Assembly (NCBI GenBank): GCA_947652115.1
Contig: OX393564.1
Location: 9,092,912 to 9,156,911 of the forward strand
DNA: 64,000 nt
Direction: 5' to 3'
Origin: Blastomussa wellsi
Taxonomy: Eukaryota; Cnidaria; Anthozoa; Scleractinia; Plerogyridae
Below, piece after piece: positions 33,560 to 43,635 of this stretch (within the stretch, counting starts at the first letter, position 1; each line of letters opens with the position of its first letter). Position numbers and translations under genes: made by a program. The notes under the pieces are model-generated. The model was given only the letters and a program-made list of their open reading frames with translations, was not told the DNA's origin and did not search any database.

Positions 33560-34580
33560 TTTTTTTATTATACAAGAAATTAAGTATCCTCATTGCTTCT
33601 TGTCTTATACTAAGTGATGTATTACCCACTGATATTGAACCACATAATGATTCTAATCTTTCAGTTAATTTTAAATGAGGGTCTCGTTCCTTGATACCAC
33701 TGCCACTTATATCTTCATCTGGCCACTCATCGTCATCGTCTTTTCCTTTCGTGTTTGCAAAATTTTTCCATTCATTCTTCCACGAATGGATCAGTTGGTT
33801 TTGGTTTCGGTTTGGGTTCTGGTGTTTTCTTTAATTTACTTATTTGTTCCTGTAAATCAGATTGGACAAATGGTCGTGGTTCTTTAGGTTTAAATTTATA
33901 TTTTTCTGATTCTTTCAATCTCTTAATTTTTTTTAAAATATGGTTCTGTTTGTCGATCAATTTCATCTATTCTTTTTGTTAACTCTTTTTCTTCTTCTTT
34001 AAGTTTGCCAATTGATTTACCTTTAAATTTTCCATCATGTTGAAAAACATAATCATCTCCTTTTGATTTATTTTGACCAATAATGGATCTTCTTATTTTT
34101 CTTTCTTTAAATAATTCTTCTTGTTCTTTTTTTAATTCTTTTTGATATTTTTCATAATCATCTTTATAAGGTGGAGATGTACTCCATTTTTCTCTTGACT
34201 GTGGTGGTGGAGGTGGTGGTAGGCCTTCATCATCATCGTCATCTTCTGGTGGTATATAAGGTGGGAGATCTGGTGGTTTTTATGAACCTGGTCCATAACC
34301 ATCGTCATATGGGTCAAAGTCATCATCTCCGAGATCCGCGTCATAATCTTCACCAACGGCTTTTTCAGCTAATACCTTTGGTGCTGGGAGTGGTAGGGCT
34401 CCGCTTATATTAATTCCTTCATAAATACGTGATGTGATAGGTTTAAAGACTTTTTCAAATTTAGATTGACCAACTTCATGTGAAAGTTTATAGTCAAATA
34501 TTTGCTCATTAATTTTTTGATAAGTTTTTCATTTGATTCTTTTTCTCTGGCAATTTCTTTCCATCTACTAATTGACATAA
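33560..34580 (-). pseudogene. Polinton coiled-coil, proline-rich orphan protein, broken
   Basis: Starting near MSISRWKEIARE (34575), frames alternate between a helical start, an acidic DDDDDEGLPPPPP segment (about 34200), a long Lys/Glu coiled coil, and PEPKPKPKPTDPF near 33790. Many frameshifts. Function unknown; it lies between the ATPase and the penton-like gene. Confidence 0.5.
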
Positions 34581-34599
34581 TCTTATATCTATTAATTAC

Positions 34600-35250
34600 A
34601 TAATCTTAATTAAGAATTAAGATTTTTAATAAAATACTCTATTAAATACGTTCGTTGAAATTCTTTGACACTGACTTACTAATTTTATCAATGTAGAGAA
34701 ATGAATAAGGTTCTTGGGTTGCTCTTCGGTATGTTTCAGCTGATATATTATTTTCTTTTGTTACTACGCTACTCCCTATTTTTGATTGAAGATCAAAGAT
34801 AATTGGATGCAAGCAGTTAAGTCTAATGTCTTTGGGAGTGGAGTAATAGGATTGCGACAGGTAGATAACTGAACAATTTTTGTGACGACCTTGAATAAAG
34901 TAATCTATTAGAGGTTTCTGATTTTTCTCTTTTCGTCGAAGATTACAATTTTTTGACCTTCTTTGGGAATTTCTTCGATGGGAATTATATTATCACTGGA
35001 TGAGAAAATGGCGTTAGGTGCTATTTTTTTTTAATAATGGAGTTGAGTAGGTAGATGATATTTATTTTGGTCTAGGTTCTTAGCGTAGAGGAATATTGCG
35101 TCATAGAAAATTAAGGGTTTAAGAAGCATATGTAGAAGTTTGTTGGTTTTACCTGAACCTGATGGGCCACAGATAAGCATACGAAAGGTATCTGAGGGCA
35201 TAAATGGGTATAATTGTCTGTAATTATTTTTCTGTCCTTTTCCATGAATT
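34600..35250 (-). pseudogene. Polinton FtsK/HerA-type packaging ATPase, broken
   Basis: A Walker A motif, ICGPSGSGKTN, is read at about 35190-35150 on the minus strand. It is followed by LLHMLLKPLIFYD, and then by a segment equivalent to Walker B (KIVIFDE) near 34945. Downstream SVVTKENN and YRRATQEPYSFLYIDKIS occur in another frame. Genome-packaging ATPases of this type define the adenovirus-like module. Stops and frameshifts disrupt it. Confidence 0.75.
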
Positions 35251-35301
35251 TCGTAATTTGGAATCTTTATAATATATTATTATGTACACTATTCTTATAA
35301 A

Positions 35302-36068
35302 GTGGGAGTAATAAATGATTTTGCTCACTATATGAATAATTTATTCAAATTGACTTCTGATGGAAATTATTATATTGGTGGTAAGAGAATAACAAATATG
35401 GCCGAAGGCACTGAAGATGGTGATGCTGTAACAAAACATCAATTTGATACTCTGAAAAGTGATATAGCACACGGGAATGTTGAGAAGGGAGATCTAAATT
35501 TAATCCTGATACAAGAGATGATGGTCCATATGATGATTATGTGAAAGATATGAAAAGTGTAGTGAATAAGGAATATTTAAAATTTACATTTTCTCATTCT
35601 GAACCTTTTTCCGAAGTTAATTTTGATGAGAAGTCAATGGTGCCAAAGAAGTATATTGACGATAATTTCCCGAAATTGGATAGAAATGGTAATTTAGATG
35701 TGGGGGGTAATAAAATTACTGGTATCAGCTTAGATTTTGATTCTTCTGATAATGTTGGGGCTAAAGATGTTATAACCAAAGAATACCTGAATGACAGGGC
35801 TACAATTTTTTTCAGAGTAGATGGAAGCAAAGTAGCTCTGGGAAATTTTAATATGGGGTATAACAGAATTTATTTTTTATCTGCTCCTCTCGATGACAAT
35901 GATGCTGCTACTAAAAAATATGTAGATTCAAAAATTGGATCGTCTTTTAATTATTTGAAAATTGATGGATCAAATAAAATGATGGATATGCAAGATTTTA
36001 AAACGGGTTGTTGTACCATAAAATTTTTCAAATGTATCAGTAATTTTGCACATCACTATATTATATAA
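35302..36068 (+). pseudogene. Phage tail-fibre-like repeat protein in the Polinton
   Basis: Two frames (35302-35544 and 35541-36068, so one frameshift) encode repeats of the form GGxKITN..EGTEDGDAVTKHQF, GGNKITGIS...DVITKEYL and YNRIYFLSAPLDDNDAATKK. The unit NxI....P....DAATKKYVD is the repeat familiar from bacteriophage tail fibres and other trimeric fibres. The encoded protein is likely a virion fibre or attachment-type protein; that is inference. The 3' end merges into sequence shared with 40553-40610. Confidence 0.65.
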
Positions 36069-36094
36069 TTAGATAATATATTTATTACGCACTG

Positions 36095-36566
36095 ATGGAA
36101 TCATTTTGCTTAACTGAGAAAAAAACAACAGGAAGTAAAAATTCTAGAACTGATAGGGCGAAAAATGGAAGATTAATAGAAAAATCTGTTTGTGTGAGCT
36201 GTGGTTGGAAAAAAAAGTAGATTTGTAAAAGAAACAAGTGGTGGAGGTAATAAAATGACGAAACAAGTAAAATTAATGTATAAGGGTGCCATGAATTTAT
36301 TAACACCAACTGACGATGATGATGAAGGTACGTTTAGCAAGGGGTTATCAAGATTCTTTGGTCATTTTGGAGACCTTAGTGTCCCATCAAAAAATAATCC
36401 ATATCAATTTGATTTAAAAACAAGGAAAGCAAAGATCCGGTGAAAGTGATAAAGAATTTGTACATAGAATTAAAAATGAGTGGGTAATTGACATATTTAA
36501 GGGTGGACGAAAATCATTTAATAAGTGGTGTTTGGATAAGGGGTATTGTAGTTATCCAAGTTTTTA
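36095..36566 (+). pseudogene. Polinton zinc-ribbon-like ORF plus downstream domain, frameshifted
   Basis: MESFCLTEKK opens a frame with NGRLIEKSVCVSCG, resembling the small zinc ribbons (KNGR..xGxCxxCG) found in Polintons and giant viruses. The frame shifts near 36215 into 36201-36443 (MTKQVKLMYKGAMNLL). The duplicate at 40643-41127 has the same second part open to SYPSF, and here it is further broken near 36440. Confidence 0.5.
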
Positions 36567-36744
36567 AAAATTAAGTGATAATTTCTTTATTTATTAGGTT
36601 AAAAGTGTTGTTATTTGTTAATTTAAAAATTAGTAAAAATACTTATAATGTATATGGAAAAAATCTCAAAATCAAAAAGTTAAAATGTCATTAATAATTT
36701 GATTATAAATTCGTTTTTAAACTCATAAATCTGCTGAAATAAGT

Positions 36745-37553
36745 AAATTTATGAATTGCTCGATTTCTGCATGTTTATCCTGTTTTTTGCCCCGATTTGA
36801 CCTGTCTTAAGGGTAAATAAGCAGAAATTAAGACAGCCGCGATTGATGGGTAAGCGGCTTTATTTCACTGTATTTTGGCAATTTTGTGGTTAAATATTTG
36901 ATTTTATTTGTGATGCTGTTGGTGGTGTTTTTCAGCGATTTATGGAATGTCCTAAGGGTAAATAAGCAAAAATTAAAACAGCCACGATTGATGGGTAAGC
37001 CGCTTTATTTGCCTTTATTTGTGACATTTTGTTGTTAAATATTTGATTTTATTTGTGATGCTGTTGGTGGTGTTTTTGGCGATTTATAGGGTGCGCTATA
37101 TGGAAATCGGGATGTATCTTGCTGCTCCAAAATTGTGGTTTTATATACTAGTCATCGGGCATAAGAGGTGCTAAATTTATATTTGTGTACAACTGTTTAG
37201 CTCAACAGCGTCCTTTGTTTGGAAACCAGCGCAATTTGAATTTCAGAGTTATGGCGGTGCGTGACAGGCAGTTATGATTATGTATGTCAAAAAACACATA
37301 CTTATCTCGCGAGATTTAGCCATTTGAGAAGTTTAAGTATTAGGAAGTGTGTTTATATGATTTGTCTGTTCAAATCAGGTAACCAGTCGCTAAACTCCAG
37401 ATGTTTACACTACTTCCGGCCGCCATGTTGGTGTTCCACTGAGGTACACCAATATGGCGGCTCCATACTGAGCTCTGTGAATTTGTGGGAAACATTTATA
37501 TCCATGCAATGAATGGTTTTCGATTTTTTTGGTCACATGAGTGAAAACGCTCT
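36745..37553. repeat. Polinton right terminal inverted repeat region
   Basis: 36745-37130 is the inverse of 26080-26470, including two copies of the CGATTGATGGGTAAGC block. 37131-37553 continues to the AGAGCGTTTTCAC end but has no counterpart on the left. It includes a small hairpin at about 37420-37464 (GCCGCCATGTTGGTGT and complement). Confidence 0.8.
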
Positions 37554-37960
37554 ATTCTAGGACGCCTGATTCGAAATACACATGGGATATCCTATTAGAA
37601 TCCGGCCTGTACGTATTCGGACACCCTCCAGGTGTCCATGACGTATTCAATATTGAATACTCGTGAAACTTCACGTATTCAAATCAAATCGAATACTCCT
37701 TAACACTTCACGTATTGCGTACGCCTTGAATACTCTAGGATTCTATGGCATCACAATAACGTATTCGAGGCAAGAATACTCCAGAATATTTTTCATTTGG
37801 CGCAGTGTTTGAAAACGAAATCCAAGAGAACTTAATGTTGGCCCTTTTCTCCATGATCTTATAAGATACACGTATTTCAGTTCTCCAACAGTTCCATCGA
37901 TAAAACAAAGGAACTTATTTTAACTCAGATGATTTTTTTGTTTGTCTCTTTTCTTTCAGG
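37554..37960. promoter_or_regulatory. Upstream region and 5'-UTR splice acceptor of GPCR gene 1
   Basis: ACGTATTC/GAATACTC motifs recur between 37610 and 37785, possibly a small foldback element. TTTGTCTCTTTTCTTTCAG at about 37942-37960 is a strong 3' splice site 33 bp before the ATG, suggesting a non-coding first exon farther upstream, possibly beyond the Polinton. Confidence 0.45.
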
Positions 37961-37993
37961 TATCGATCTTCTTATGGTCTAATCTACACAAAC

Positions 37994-39013
37994 ATGAACA
38001 ACAGCAGCTCAGATTCAAGTTTATCTCAGCAAACTAACTTTGGTATAACATCGTTGAGCAAACTTCTTCCAATTGCGGTAGCCATAACGCTGACCAATGG
38101 ACTTGTATTCGTCATGTTTAGCAGACGACCTCGTCTTCGCACTTCATCCAATTACCCGTTGCTTAGTTTGGCGGTTTGCGACTTTCTTACAGGAGCGATC
38201 AACATTCCATACTTTATTATCTTTTTCTTCCAAGTTGTACAACACAGAGACTTTAATTTTTGGATGTATGTCTTACACACACTAATGGCTGTGTCAGCTG
38301 CGTATCACATATTTGCCATAATAGTGAACAAATACTTGGCGATTATTAAACCACTAAGGCATTATCTTTTAACCAAGAGATTGATGCTAAAAATTTTGGC
38401 GGCGATTTGGATCACTTCTGCATCTTATGCTGCAATTCCTATCGTTTGGAATGAAAGCAGTTCACGCTGGGTTTGGTCCATCAGCCATGCGACAGTTGGC
38501 CTTGTCTTCGTTTTTTTTCTGCCATACACATTTATGATTTATGCATTTATAATCATGTTCAAAGCGATCGCAAAAAGGGAACGGCCAGCATCAGTAAACA
38601 CAAGTAAATCGCGACTACAACAGAAGAATATTAATGATAGAAAGTGTGTATCGGTGTTTGCAATTATGGCAGCCATATTTGCAATTTGTTGGTTTCCATA
38701 TTTTACTCTTATGCTAACAATTTTCATCAAACGATACAAAAAGACAAACATTTCCTCGTCGATTGACAAAGCAACAGAAGTATTTATGATTATAAAATAT
38801 TTGACGTCCGTCTTTAATCCTTTGCTTTACACGTTTTTTAAACGCGACTTCTGGCTGGCATTGCGGAATTTGAGGAAAGAGCGAAGCTTGTATCAGAGAC
38901 GCCAACAGCGAAGTGTGAGGTCTACCTCCAGCAGTGCTAAATCCAACGTAACGCTCTCTAGGAATTTAGAAAGGCAAACTATATATATGTTGCCATACAA
39001 TGCCAATGCTTAG
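37994..39013 (+). CDS. Rhodopsin-like (class A) GPCR, copy 1, 339 aa
   Basis: Seven hydrophobic segments are visible at roughly 25-45, 54-80, 90-112, 130-150, 165-190, 218-245 and 262-284. Class A landmarks: LSLAVCDFLTG in TM2 (D63), ICWFPYF in TM6 (231-237) and NPLLY in TM7 (275-279) followed by FFKRDFW. Residues 112-114 read NKY where DRY is expected, and neither the TM3 start nor ECL2 has the usual disulphide cysteine. The N-terminus has N-glycosylation sequons (NNSSS). The ligand is unknown; overall it resembles the amine/melanocortin/adenosine-like orphan receptors expanded in cnidarians. It is close to 58443-59498 through residue 297, then diverges where LINE sequence begins. Confidence 0.9.
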   Translation: MNNSSSDSSLSQQTNFGITSLSKLLPIAVAITLTNGLVFVMFSRRPRLRTSSNYPLLSLAVCDFLTGAINIPYFIIFFFQVVQHRDFNFWMYVLHTLMAVSAAYHIFAIIVNKYLAIIKPLRHYLLTKRLMLKILAAIWITSASYAAIPIVWNESSSRWVWSISHATVGLVFVFFLPYTFMIYAFIIMFKAIAKRERPASVNTSKSRLQQKNINDRKCVSVFAIMAAIFAICWFPYFTLMLTIFIKRYKKTNISSSIDKATEVFMIIKYLTSVFNPLLYTFFKRDFWLALRNLRKERSLYQRRQQRSVRSTSSSAKSNVTLSRNLERQTIYMLPYNANA

Positions 39014-39440
39014 TGAAGAATACGTTGTATTCTACGGAAAAGATCTAATTCCGGCGTTTGTCATCGAAGACCTAGGTGTATATTTTGACTCGAACCTTAC
39101 TTTCCACGACCATATTATTAAAACAGGCTCTTCCTGTTTAACAACCGTGTTAAGCACGAATTCGACAGATCGACCTTATTCACGATGATTAACACTTTAG
39201 TTTTTACTAAGTTATTTTATTGCTCATCCGTCTGTTCAGACGGACATTAATCTTCTTAAGCTTCTAGCGGTCCAGAACTTTGCAGCCCGGATCATCTGTG
39301 GCACTAGAAATTCGACCATGTTACCCAAATTATAAAAGAACTTCTTTGGCTTCCACAGCTTTATCTCCGTGATGACGTGCTTGCTTTAAAGTGTATGACT
39401 GGCTCTGTGCCTTCTTATAATTACCTATAATGGCAGTTTA
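39014..39440 (+). pseudogene. 3' fragment of a CR1/RTE-type LINE reverse transcriptase
   Basis: Frames encode LGVYFDSNLTFHDHIIKTG, then NTLVFTKLFYCSSVWSD, VQNFAARIICGTRNFDHV and DDVLAFKCMTGSVPSYNYL, a succession typical of the C-terminal part of invertebrate LINE RTs. Frameshifts occur at about 39150 and 39310. It starts within or immediately after the GPCR coding end, so insertion may have replaced the receptor tail. Confidence 0.7.
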
Positions 39441-39671
39441 TGGAACGTGGTGAAGTTAGCGGCTGTAGGAGCCGAAGCTCTCAACTTTTAAAAATTCCGT
39501 TATTTTAATCTAGATGGGGACAAAGGACATTCTATACCATGTAGTCATTATATGCAACAATTTATAAAACTTTCTTAAGCTCTGTGACTCTGTTACTACC
39601 TTACTTTTACTCAATGAAATTCATAATGGGCTTTATGTGGAATAATAAGATATTGTCTAAATTGCTAATAT

Positions 39672-39791
39672 ATGAAAATAATTGACTTCAATCACGTTTC
39701 CGATAAATTGAGTGAAGAAGAGGCTGAGGAGTTGAAAGCGTATTACAAATCATATCATAAAAAAAAGTTGGTGTTATATGATGGCTCATAG
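39672..39791 (+). CDS. Small Polinton ORF, 39 aa
   Basis: MKIIDFNHVSDKLSEEEAEE, acidic helix then KAYYKSYHKKKLVLY. It overlaps the next ORF by 14 bp, suggesting coupled expression. Function unknown. Confidence 0.4.
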   Translation: MKIIDFNHVSDKLSEEEAEELKAYYKSYHKKKLVLYDGS

Positions 39792-40131
39792 AAAATATAG
39801 GAAGTGGAACATTGTAGCTGACACTGCCTCTGTCTTATTTGCCAGTGGAGGGATTGCTTCGAGTATTGCTACAAGTGGTGTTGGATTAGTTGGAATATCT
39901 GCTGTAGCTATAATAATTCAGATGTATAAAAAACATAAAAATTTGGATGAGAAGATTAGAACATGTCATTATGCCTATCAAACTTATCAACATCTTATGG
40001 GTGAAATTAAGACTGCTTTGAGAAGCGGTGATTTTTCAATGGAACATTTGAGTATGGTTATAAATCAAAAGGATGACTTGGTAATTGACATTGCACCTGT
40101 TGTTGAGAAGTATGAGAGAATTTATAATTAG
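39778..40131 (+). CDS. Polinton putative membrane protein, 117 aa
   Basis: A basic N-terminus (MMAHRKYRKWN) is followed by one hydrophobic glycine/alanine/isoleucine segment (about 20-58), then a helical tail. This resembles small membrane-associated Polinton orphans, but I cannot assign a function. The frame is intact. Confidence 0.5.
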   Translation: MMAHRKYRKWNIVADTASVLFASGGIASSIATSGVGLVGISAVAIIIQMYKKHKNLDEKIRTCHYAYQTYQHLMGEIKTALRSGDFSMEHLSMVINQKDDLVIDIAPVVEKYERIYN

Positions 40132-40172
40132 TCATTTGGTTCCACATTTTATTATAATTTAAAATTGTACGC

Positions 40173-40604
40173 TTACTTACATTTATCTGAGAAGTAAATA
40201 ATTTTTGGACTTTCTAGTATTTTAAAAATTTGATAAAGGATGTAAGAAAATTTACTGAAACGTTTTCTTTCTGGATAAAGTTCACGGAACGATTTGTCAA
40301 GGTGGTTGAAGGTTGAGTTGATTGCTTGTTTCTCTTCTTCAGTGAAAAATAGACGGTACTTATATTTTAAATCACGAAGAGTGTTATCTATATGATATTT
40401 TCTATTATAAACTGATTTACGGGATAGTTTATAAATATTTTGATAATAGCCTTCATAATAGTCGTTAATCATGCCATAACTTTGAATTAGACCACAGGAG
40501 GAGCAAACATATAAATAATTGTCATAAATTACTCGTGCTGTTTTTTCAGTCTGGGTTGTTGTACCATAAAATTTTTCAAATGTATCAGTAATTTTGCACA
40601 TCAC
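40173..40604 (-). CDS. VLTF3-like (poxvirus late transcription factor 3-like) protein, 143 aa
   Basis: The frame has an N-terminal zinc-ribbon half-site (YVCSSCGLIQSYG, about 32-44), then SVYNRKYHIDNTLRDLKYK and, near the C-terminus, RKRFSKFSYILYQIFKILE. That order (CxxCG, YxRxxHFxxxL, RxxxxNYxFxLxKLxELL-like) is the VLTF3 signature known from giant viruses, polinton-like viruses and some Polintons. The second cysteine pair is not obvious and the C-terminus is short, so it may be truncated. Predicted role: late gene transcription of the element. Confidence 0.55.
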   Translation of the reverse strand: MMCKITDTFEKFYGTTTQTEKTARVIYDNYLYVCSSCGLIQSYGMINDYYEGYYQNIYKLSRKSVYNRKYHIDNTLRDLKYKYRLFFTEEEKQAINSTFNHLDKSFRELYPERKRFSKFSYILYQIFKILESPKIIYFSDKCK

Positions 40605-40642
40605 TATATTATATAATTAGATAATATATTCATTACACACTG

Positions 40643-41127
40643 ATGGAATCATTTTGCTTAACTGAGAAAAAAATAACAGGAAGTAAAAATGCTAGAACTG
40701 ATAGGGCGAAAAATGGAAGATTAATAGAAAAATCTGTTTGTGTAAGCTGTGCTAGGAAAAAAAAAGCAGATTTGTAAAAGAAACAAGTGGTGGAGGTATT
40801 AAAATGATGACGACGAAACAAGTAAAATTAATGAATAAGGGCGCCATGAATTTATTAAGTCCAACTGACGATGATGACGAAGGTACGTTTAGCAAGGGGT
40901 TATCAAGATTCTTTGGTCATTTTGGAGACCTTAGTATCCCATCAAGAAATAATCCATATCCAGTTGATGTAAAAACTGGATTTAAACTATTGGGGGATGT
41001 AATTAAACCACCAAAACAAGTACATAGAATTAAAAATGAGTGGGTAATTGACAGATTTAAGGGTGGACGAAAATCATTTAATAAGTGGTGTTTGGATAAG
41101 GGGTATTTTAGTTATCCAAGTTTTTAA
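40643..41127 (+). pseudogene. Duplicate of the zinc-ribbon-like Polinton ORF
   Basis: The first part (MESFCLTEKKITGSKN...) is the same as at 36095 and stops near 40779. The second part, 40804-41127, is open for 107 codons from MMTTKQVKLM to SYPSF and carries GLSRFFGHFGDLS. The homologous segment in the first element is truncated, so this copy preserves the fuller 3' half. Confidence 0.5.
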
Positions 41128-42011
41128 AAATTGAGTGATAATTTCTTTATTTATTAGGTTAAAAGTGTTGTTATTTGCTAATTTAAAAATTAGTAAAAAT
41201 ACTTATATGTATATGTAAAAGAATTTGATTATAAATTCATTTGTAAACTCATAAATCTGCTGAAAAAAGTAAATTTATGAATTGCTCGATTTTTGCATGT
41301 TAAGGGTAAATAAGCAGAAATTAAAACAGCCGCGATTGGTGGGTAAGCGGCTTTATTTGCCTTTATTTGTGACATTTTGTGGTTAAATATTTGATTTTAT
41401 TTGTGATGCTGTTGGTGGTGTTTTTTGGCGATTTATGGGGTGCGCTATATGGAAATCGGGCTGTATCTTGCTGCTCCAAAATTGTGGTTTAATATACTAC
41501 TCATCAGCCATAAGAGGTGCTAAATTTATATTTGTGTACAACTGTTTAGCTCAACAGCGTCCTTTGTTTGGAAACCAGCGCAATTTGAATTTCAGAGTTA
41601 TGGCGCTACGTGACATACAGTTACGATTATGTATGTCGAAAAACACATACTTATCTCGCGAGACTTAGCCATTTGAGAAGTTTAAGTATTAGGAAGTGTG
41701 TTTATATGGGCATTTGTCTGTTCAAATCAGGTAACCAGTCGCTAAACTCCAGATGTTTACACTATTTCCGGCCGCCATATTTTTTTTTCTGGTGCCGGTT
41801 TTTTGATGTAAATTTCCACCGGTAATGTTATAAAATAATTGGTTCATGCTTTTAGCTGTACATCATCGAGTTATGGTGCACGCGGGAAGCTTGGAGAGCA
41901 CTCAAGAAGCTTGCACGACAAACTCGAATACGAAATAATGAATATCAAGGAAAATTGAATAATGAATAATGAATAACTCAGAAAAAATGAAAGGAATAAT
42001 GAATAAGTGAG

Positions 42012-42157
42012 ATCCGATATATTAAAATTCTAACATGGAGCCGAGGCGTAGGGAATAAAACAAAAGAAATTATTTATTCATCCCTAAGCCTCGATGCAAA
42101 TCTTTTGTTTTATTCTCCCAAGCCTCGGTGACATGTTAGAATATTAATATATCGGAA
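42012..42157. repeat. Foldback MITE with about 55-bp arms
   Basis: CCGATATATTAAAATTCTAA...AATAAAACAAAAGA on the left is complementary to TCTTTTGTTTTATTC...TTAGAATATTAATATATCGG on the right, with about 32 bp between. GCCTCGG/CCGAGGC lies in the arm middle. Confidence 0.7.
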
Positions 42158-42208
42158 TTGGTCTATTATTCCGCTTCCACCCCCAAAAATGTATGCGAAT
42201 AGCGAGTA

Positions 42209-42421
42209 GTGTGCAGCAATGTTTTACTGTTTCAACGGACGAGGACGGCGTACCTGGGTTTAAATTCTAAAGAGAGCCGAAGGAATATAACGGTGGAACT
42301 TTTAAAACGATGGCTGAAATGTGGAGGTTTGAAATTGAATGGGAAACGAGATGAGCTTCTAAAAGTTGTAAGCGTGCTTAAAAAAGAGCGGAGATCATCA
42401 CACGCTCGATCTCGACAATAG
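42209..42421 (+). CDS. SAP-domain exon or fragment
   Basis: Residues ITVELLKRWLKCGGLKLNGK followed by RDELLKVV fit the SAP helix-extension-helix motif that binds AT-rich DNA. The 70-codon frame ends soon after. In cnidarian genomes such SAP domains open a large family of transposon-linked proteins with a SWIM finger and YqaJ-type nuclease. The 43950-44165 segment fits that family, so an insertion seems to have split the gene. Family assignment is from recognition. Confidence 0.5.
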   Translation: MCSNVLLFQRTRTAYLGLNSKESRRNITVELLKRWLKCGGLKLNGKRDELLKVVSVLKKERRSSHARSRQ

Positions 42422-42811
42422 TAAATGGTTTGCCGCAAAAATTCTCGGCAAGATTTCCGCACAGCCCCGTACATTTATTATGCATGCAGTTCTTTGTTTA
42501 TTCAAAACAATAGCTGGAACAATAGAGACCCTTTGGGACTTACGCTCTTTGTTTGAGTCATTTCTTTGTTCGACTAAACTTAATAGTTTTAAACTTAGAA
42601 AAATTTAACGAAATTTGTCTGGAATCGCGTGAAAAATAGGTTAAATAGATTTAGACTTAGAAAATTTTTCAAATTTAGCGTCTAAAATAGGGAAAATCAA
42701 AATTCCTTTAAGTCTTCGTAGTCGGAGCTCGCAGCGAAATGAATCCATCCACCATCAATCGATCAAACAGTCAGTCAGCAGATCACAAACGAAGTACTTG
42801 GAACTCTTATG

Positions 42812-43180
42812 CGTCCTTGCGGACTTCATAAAGATCGGCGATATGCTTGATTATGTTACCAAAAGGATCCTCTCCATAGTGCACGCCACAACCACTCCTT
42901 TAGGTGGCTTTCGAAGAGATCTTTGGATGTTCCTCTACGGGGCATACTTCGTTTTATTCCACCCCATGTATTACAATGCGCTGTGTGTGCGCACCTGTGT
43001 CTGGGACTACGAAGTTTAGGCTGTGGTTAACTGTGAGGTGACTATAGCCCTTGTCATTGAGGCAATCGTAAGCTTTCCACATGTCGCTCATCACGCGTGT
43101 TCCAGGCAATATTTGAGCGCGAATGGTGGGTAAGAGAGTATCTTTATCCCTGCTCTCTACGAAATAGTATTATTTCAGGC
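42812..43180 (-). pseudogene. Merlin (IS1016/ISXO2-like) transposase C-terminal remnant
   Basis: On the minus strand: LLPTIRAQILPGTRVMSD, KAYDCLNDKGYSHLTVNHSL, VPDTGAHTQRI, then after a one-base shift WGGIKRSMPRRGTSKDLF and LKEWLWR. This is the second half of the DDE catalytic domain of Merlin elements (SD..W.AY, VNHS..F.dp.TGAHT, then the last acidic/W..K region). The frameshift at about 42965 and further stops make it inactive. Confidence 0.75.
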
Positions 43181-43635
43181 TTCTCGTGGACACTTTATTG
43201 ACGACGCGAGCAGGTTGTGTTCCTTGTACCACTGTATGCACGGTCATGATCTGAGATTATGTAGAACAGCTTGAACAGATTTATGGACGTCAACAACGTA
43301 GCAGTACACAGGAAACAGGAAACGACGAAAAATTGCCGAAGAACGGACGAAACAAATAAAAAGAAGATAACGTAGAAAAATGAAGCAAAATATAGGTTGA
43401 TAATTTGTGGTTGCACTAGTGTATTCGAGAAAATGATCGAGAAGGTGAGAAATCAGTGCAAACACTTCTTTTTATTTGACAAGGGAGCCAATGGAAATGA
43501 AATATTCTGCATGTTTTCATGCAGGGATAAAGAATTATTAAATAACAGAATAAAGGATTGTAATGCAAATTTCTCTTTGTCTACAAAAGTAACGAAGAAA
43601 TAAAATTTAATTTTCAACCACCAGTTTTCAACTGA

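Larger units (their letters stand above)
25994..37553. mobile_element. Polinton/Maverick, 11.6 kb, decayed
   Basis: Both ends carry AGAGCGTTTTCAC in inverted orientation (25994 and 37541-37553), and a long inverted repeat region lies inside (about 26080-26470 against 36745-37130). Genes between them form the Polinton virion and replication set: PolB, protease, major and minor capsid proteins, packaging ATPase and several orphan ORFs. No integrase is visible and PolB lacks its N-terminal part, so it is shorter than the usual 15-20 kb. Most genes carry frameshifts. A 6-bp target duplication is not evident, so the precise ends are uncertain. Confidence 0.9.
39590..41790. mobile_element. Second Polinton fragment (right-end part)
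   Basis: 40553-41290 is nearly identical to 36007-36750 of the first element, and 41270-41770 corresponds to its right TIR outer part up to TTTCCGGCCGCCAT. The left portion (39672-40604) holds genes absent from the first copy. It lacks the left end and the replication genes. It could be a separate insertion, or part of one larger element split by rearrangement around the GPCR gene. Confidence 0.7.

Noticed and set aside
25988..37560. 6-bp target duplication for the Polinton
   Set aside because: Bases outside the AGAGCGTTTTCAC ends (ACGAAA and ATTCTA) do not match, so I could not confirm one.
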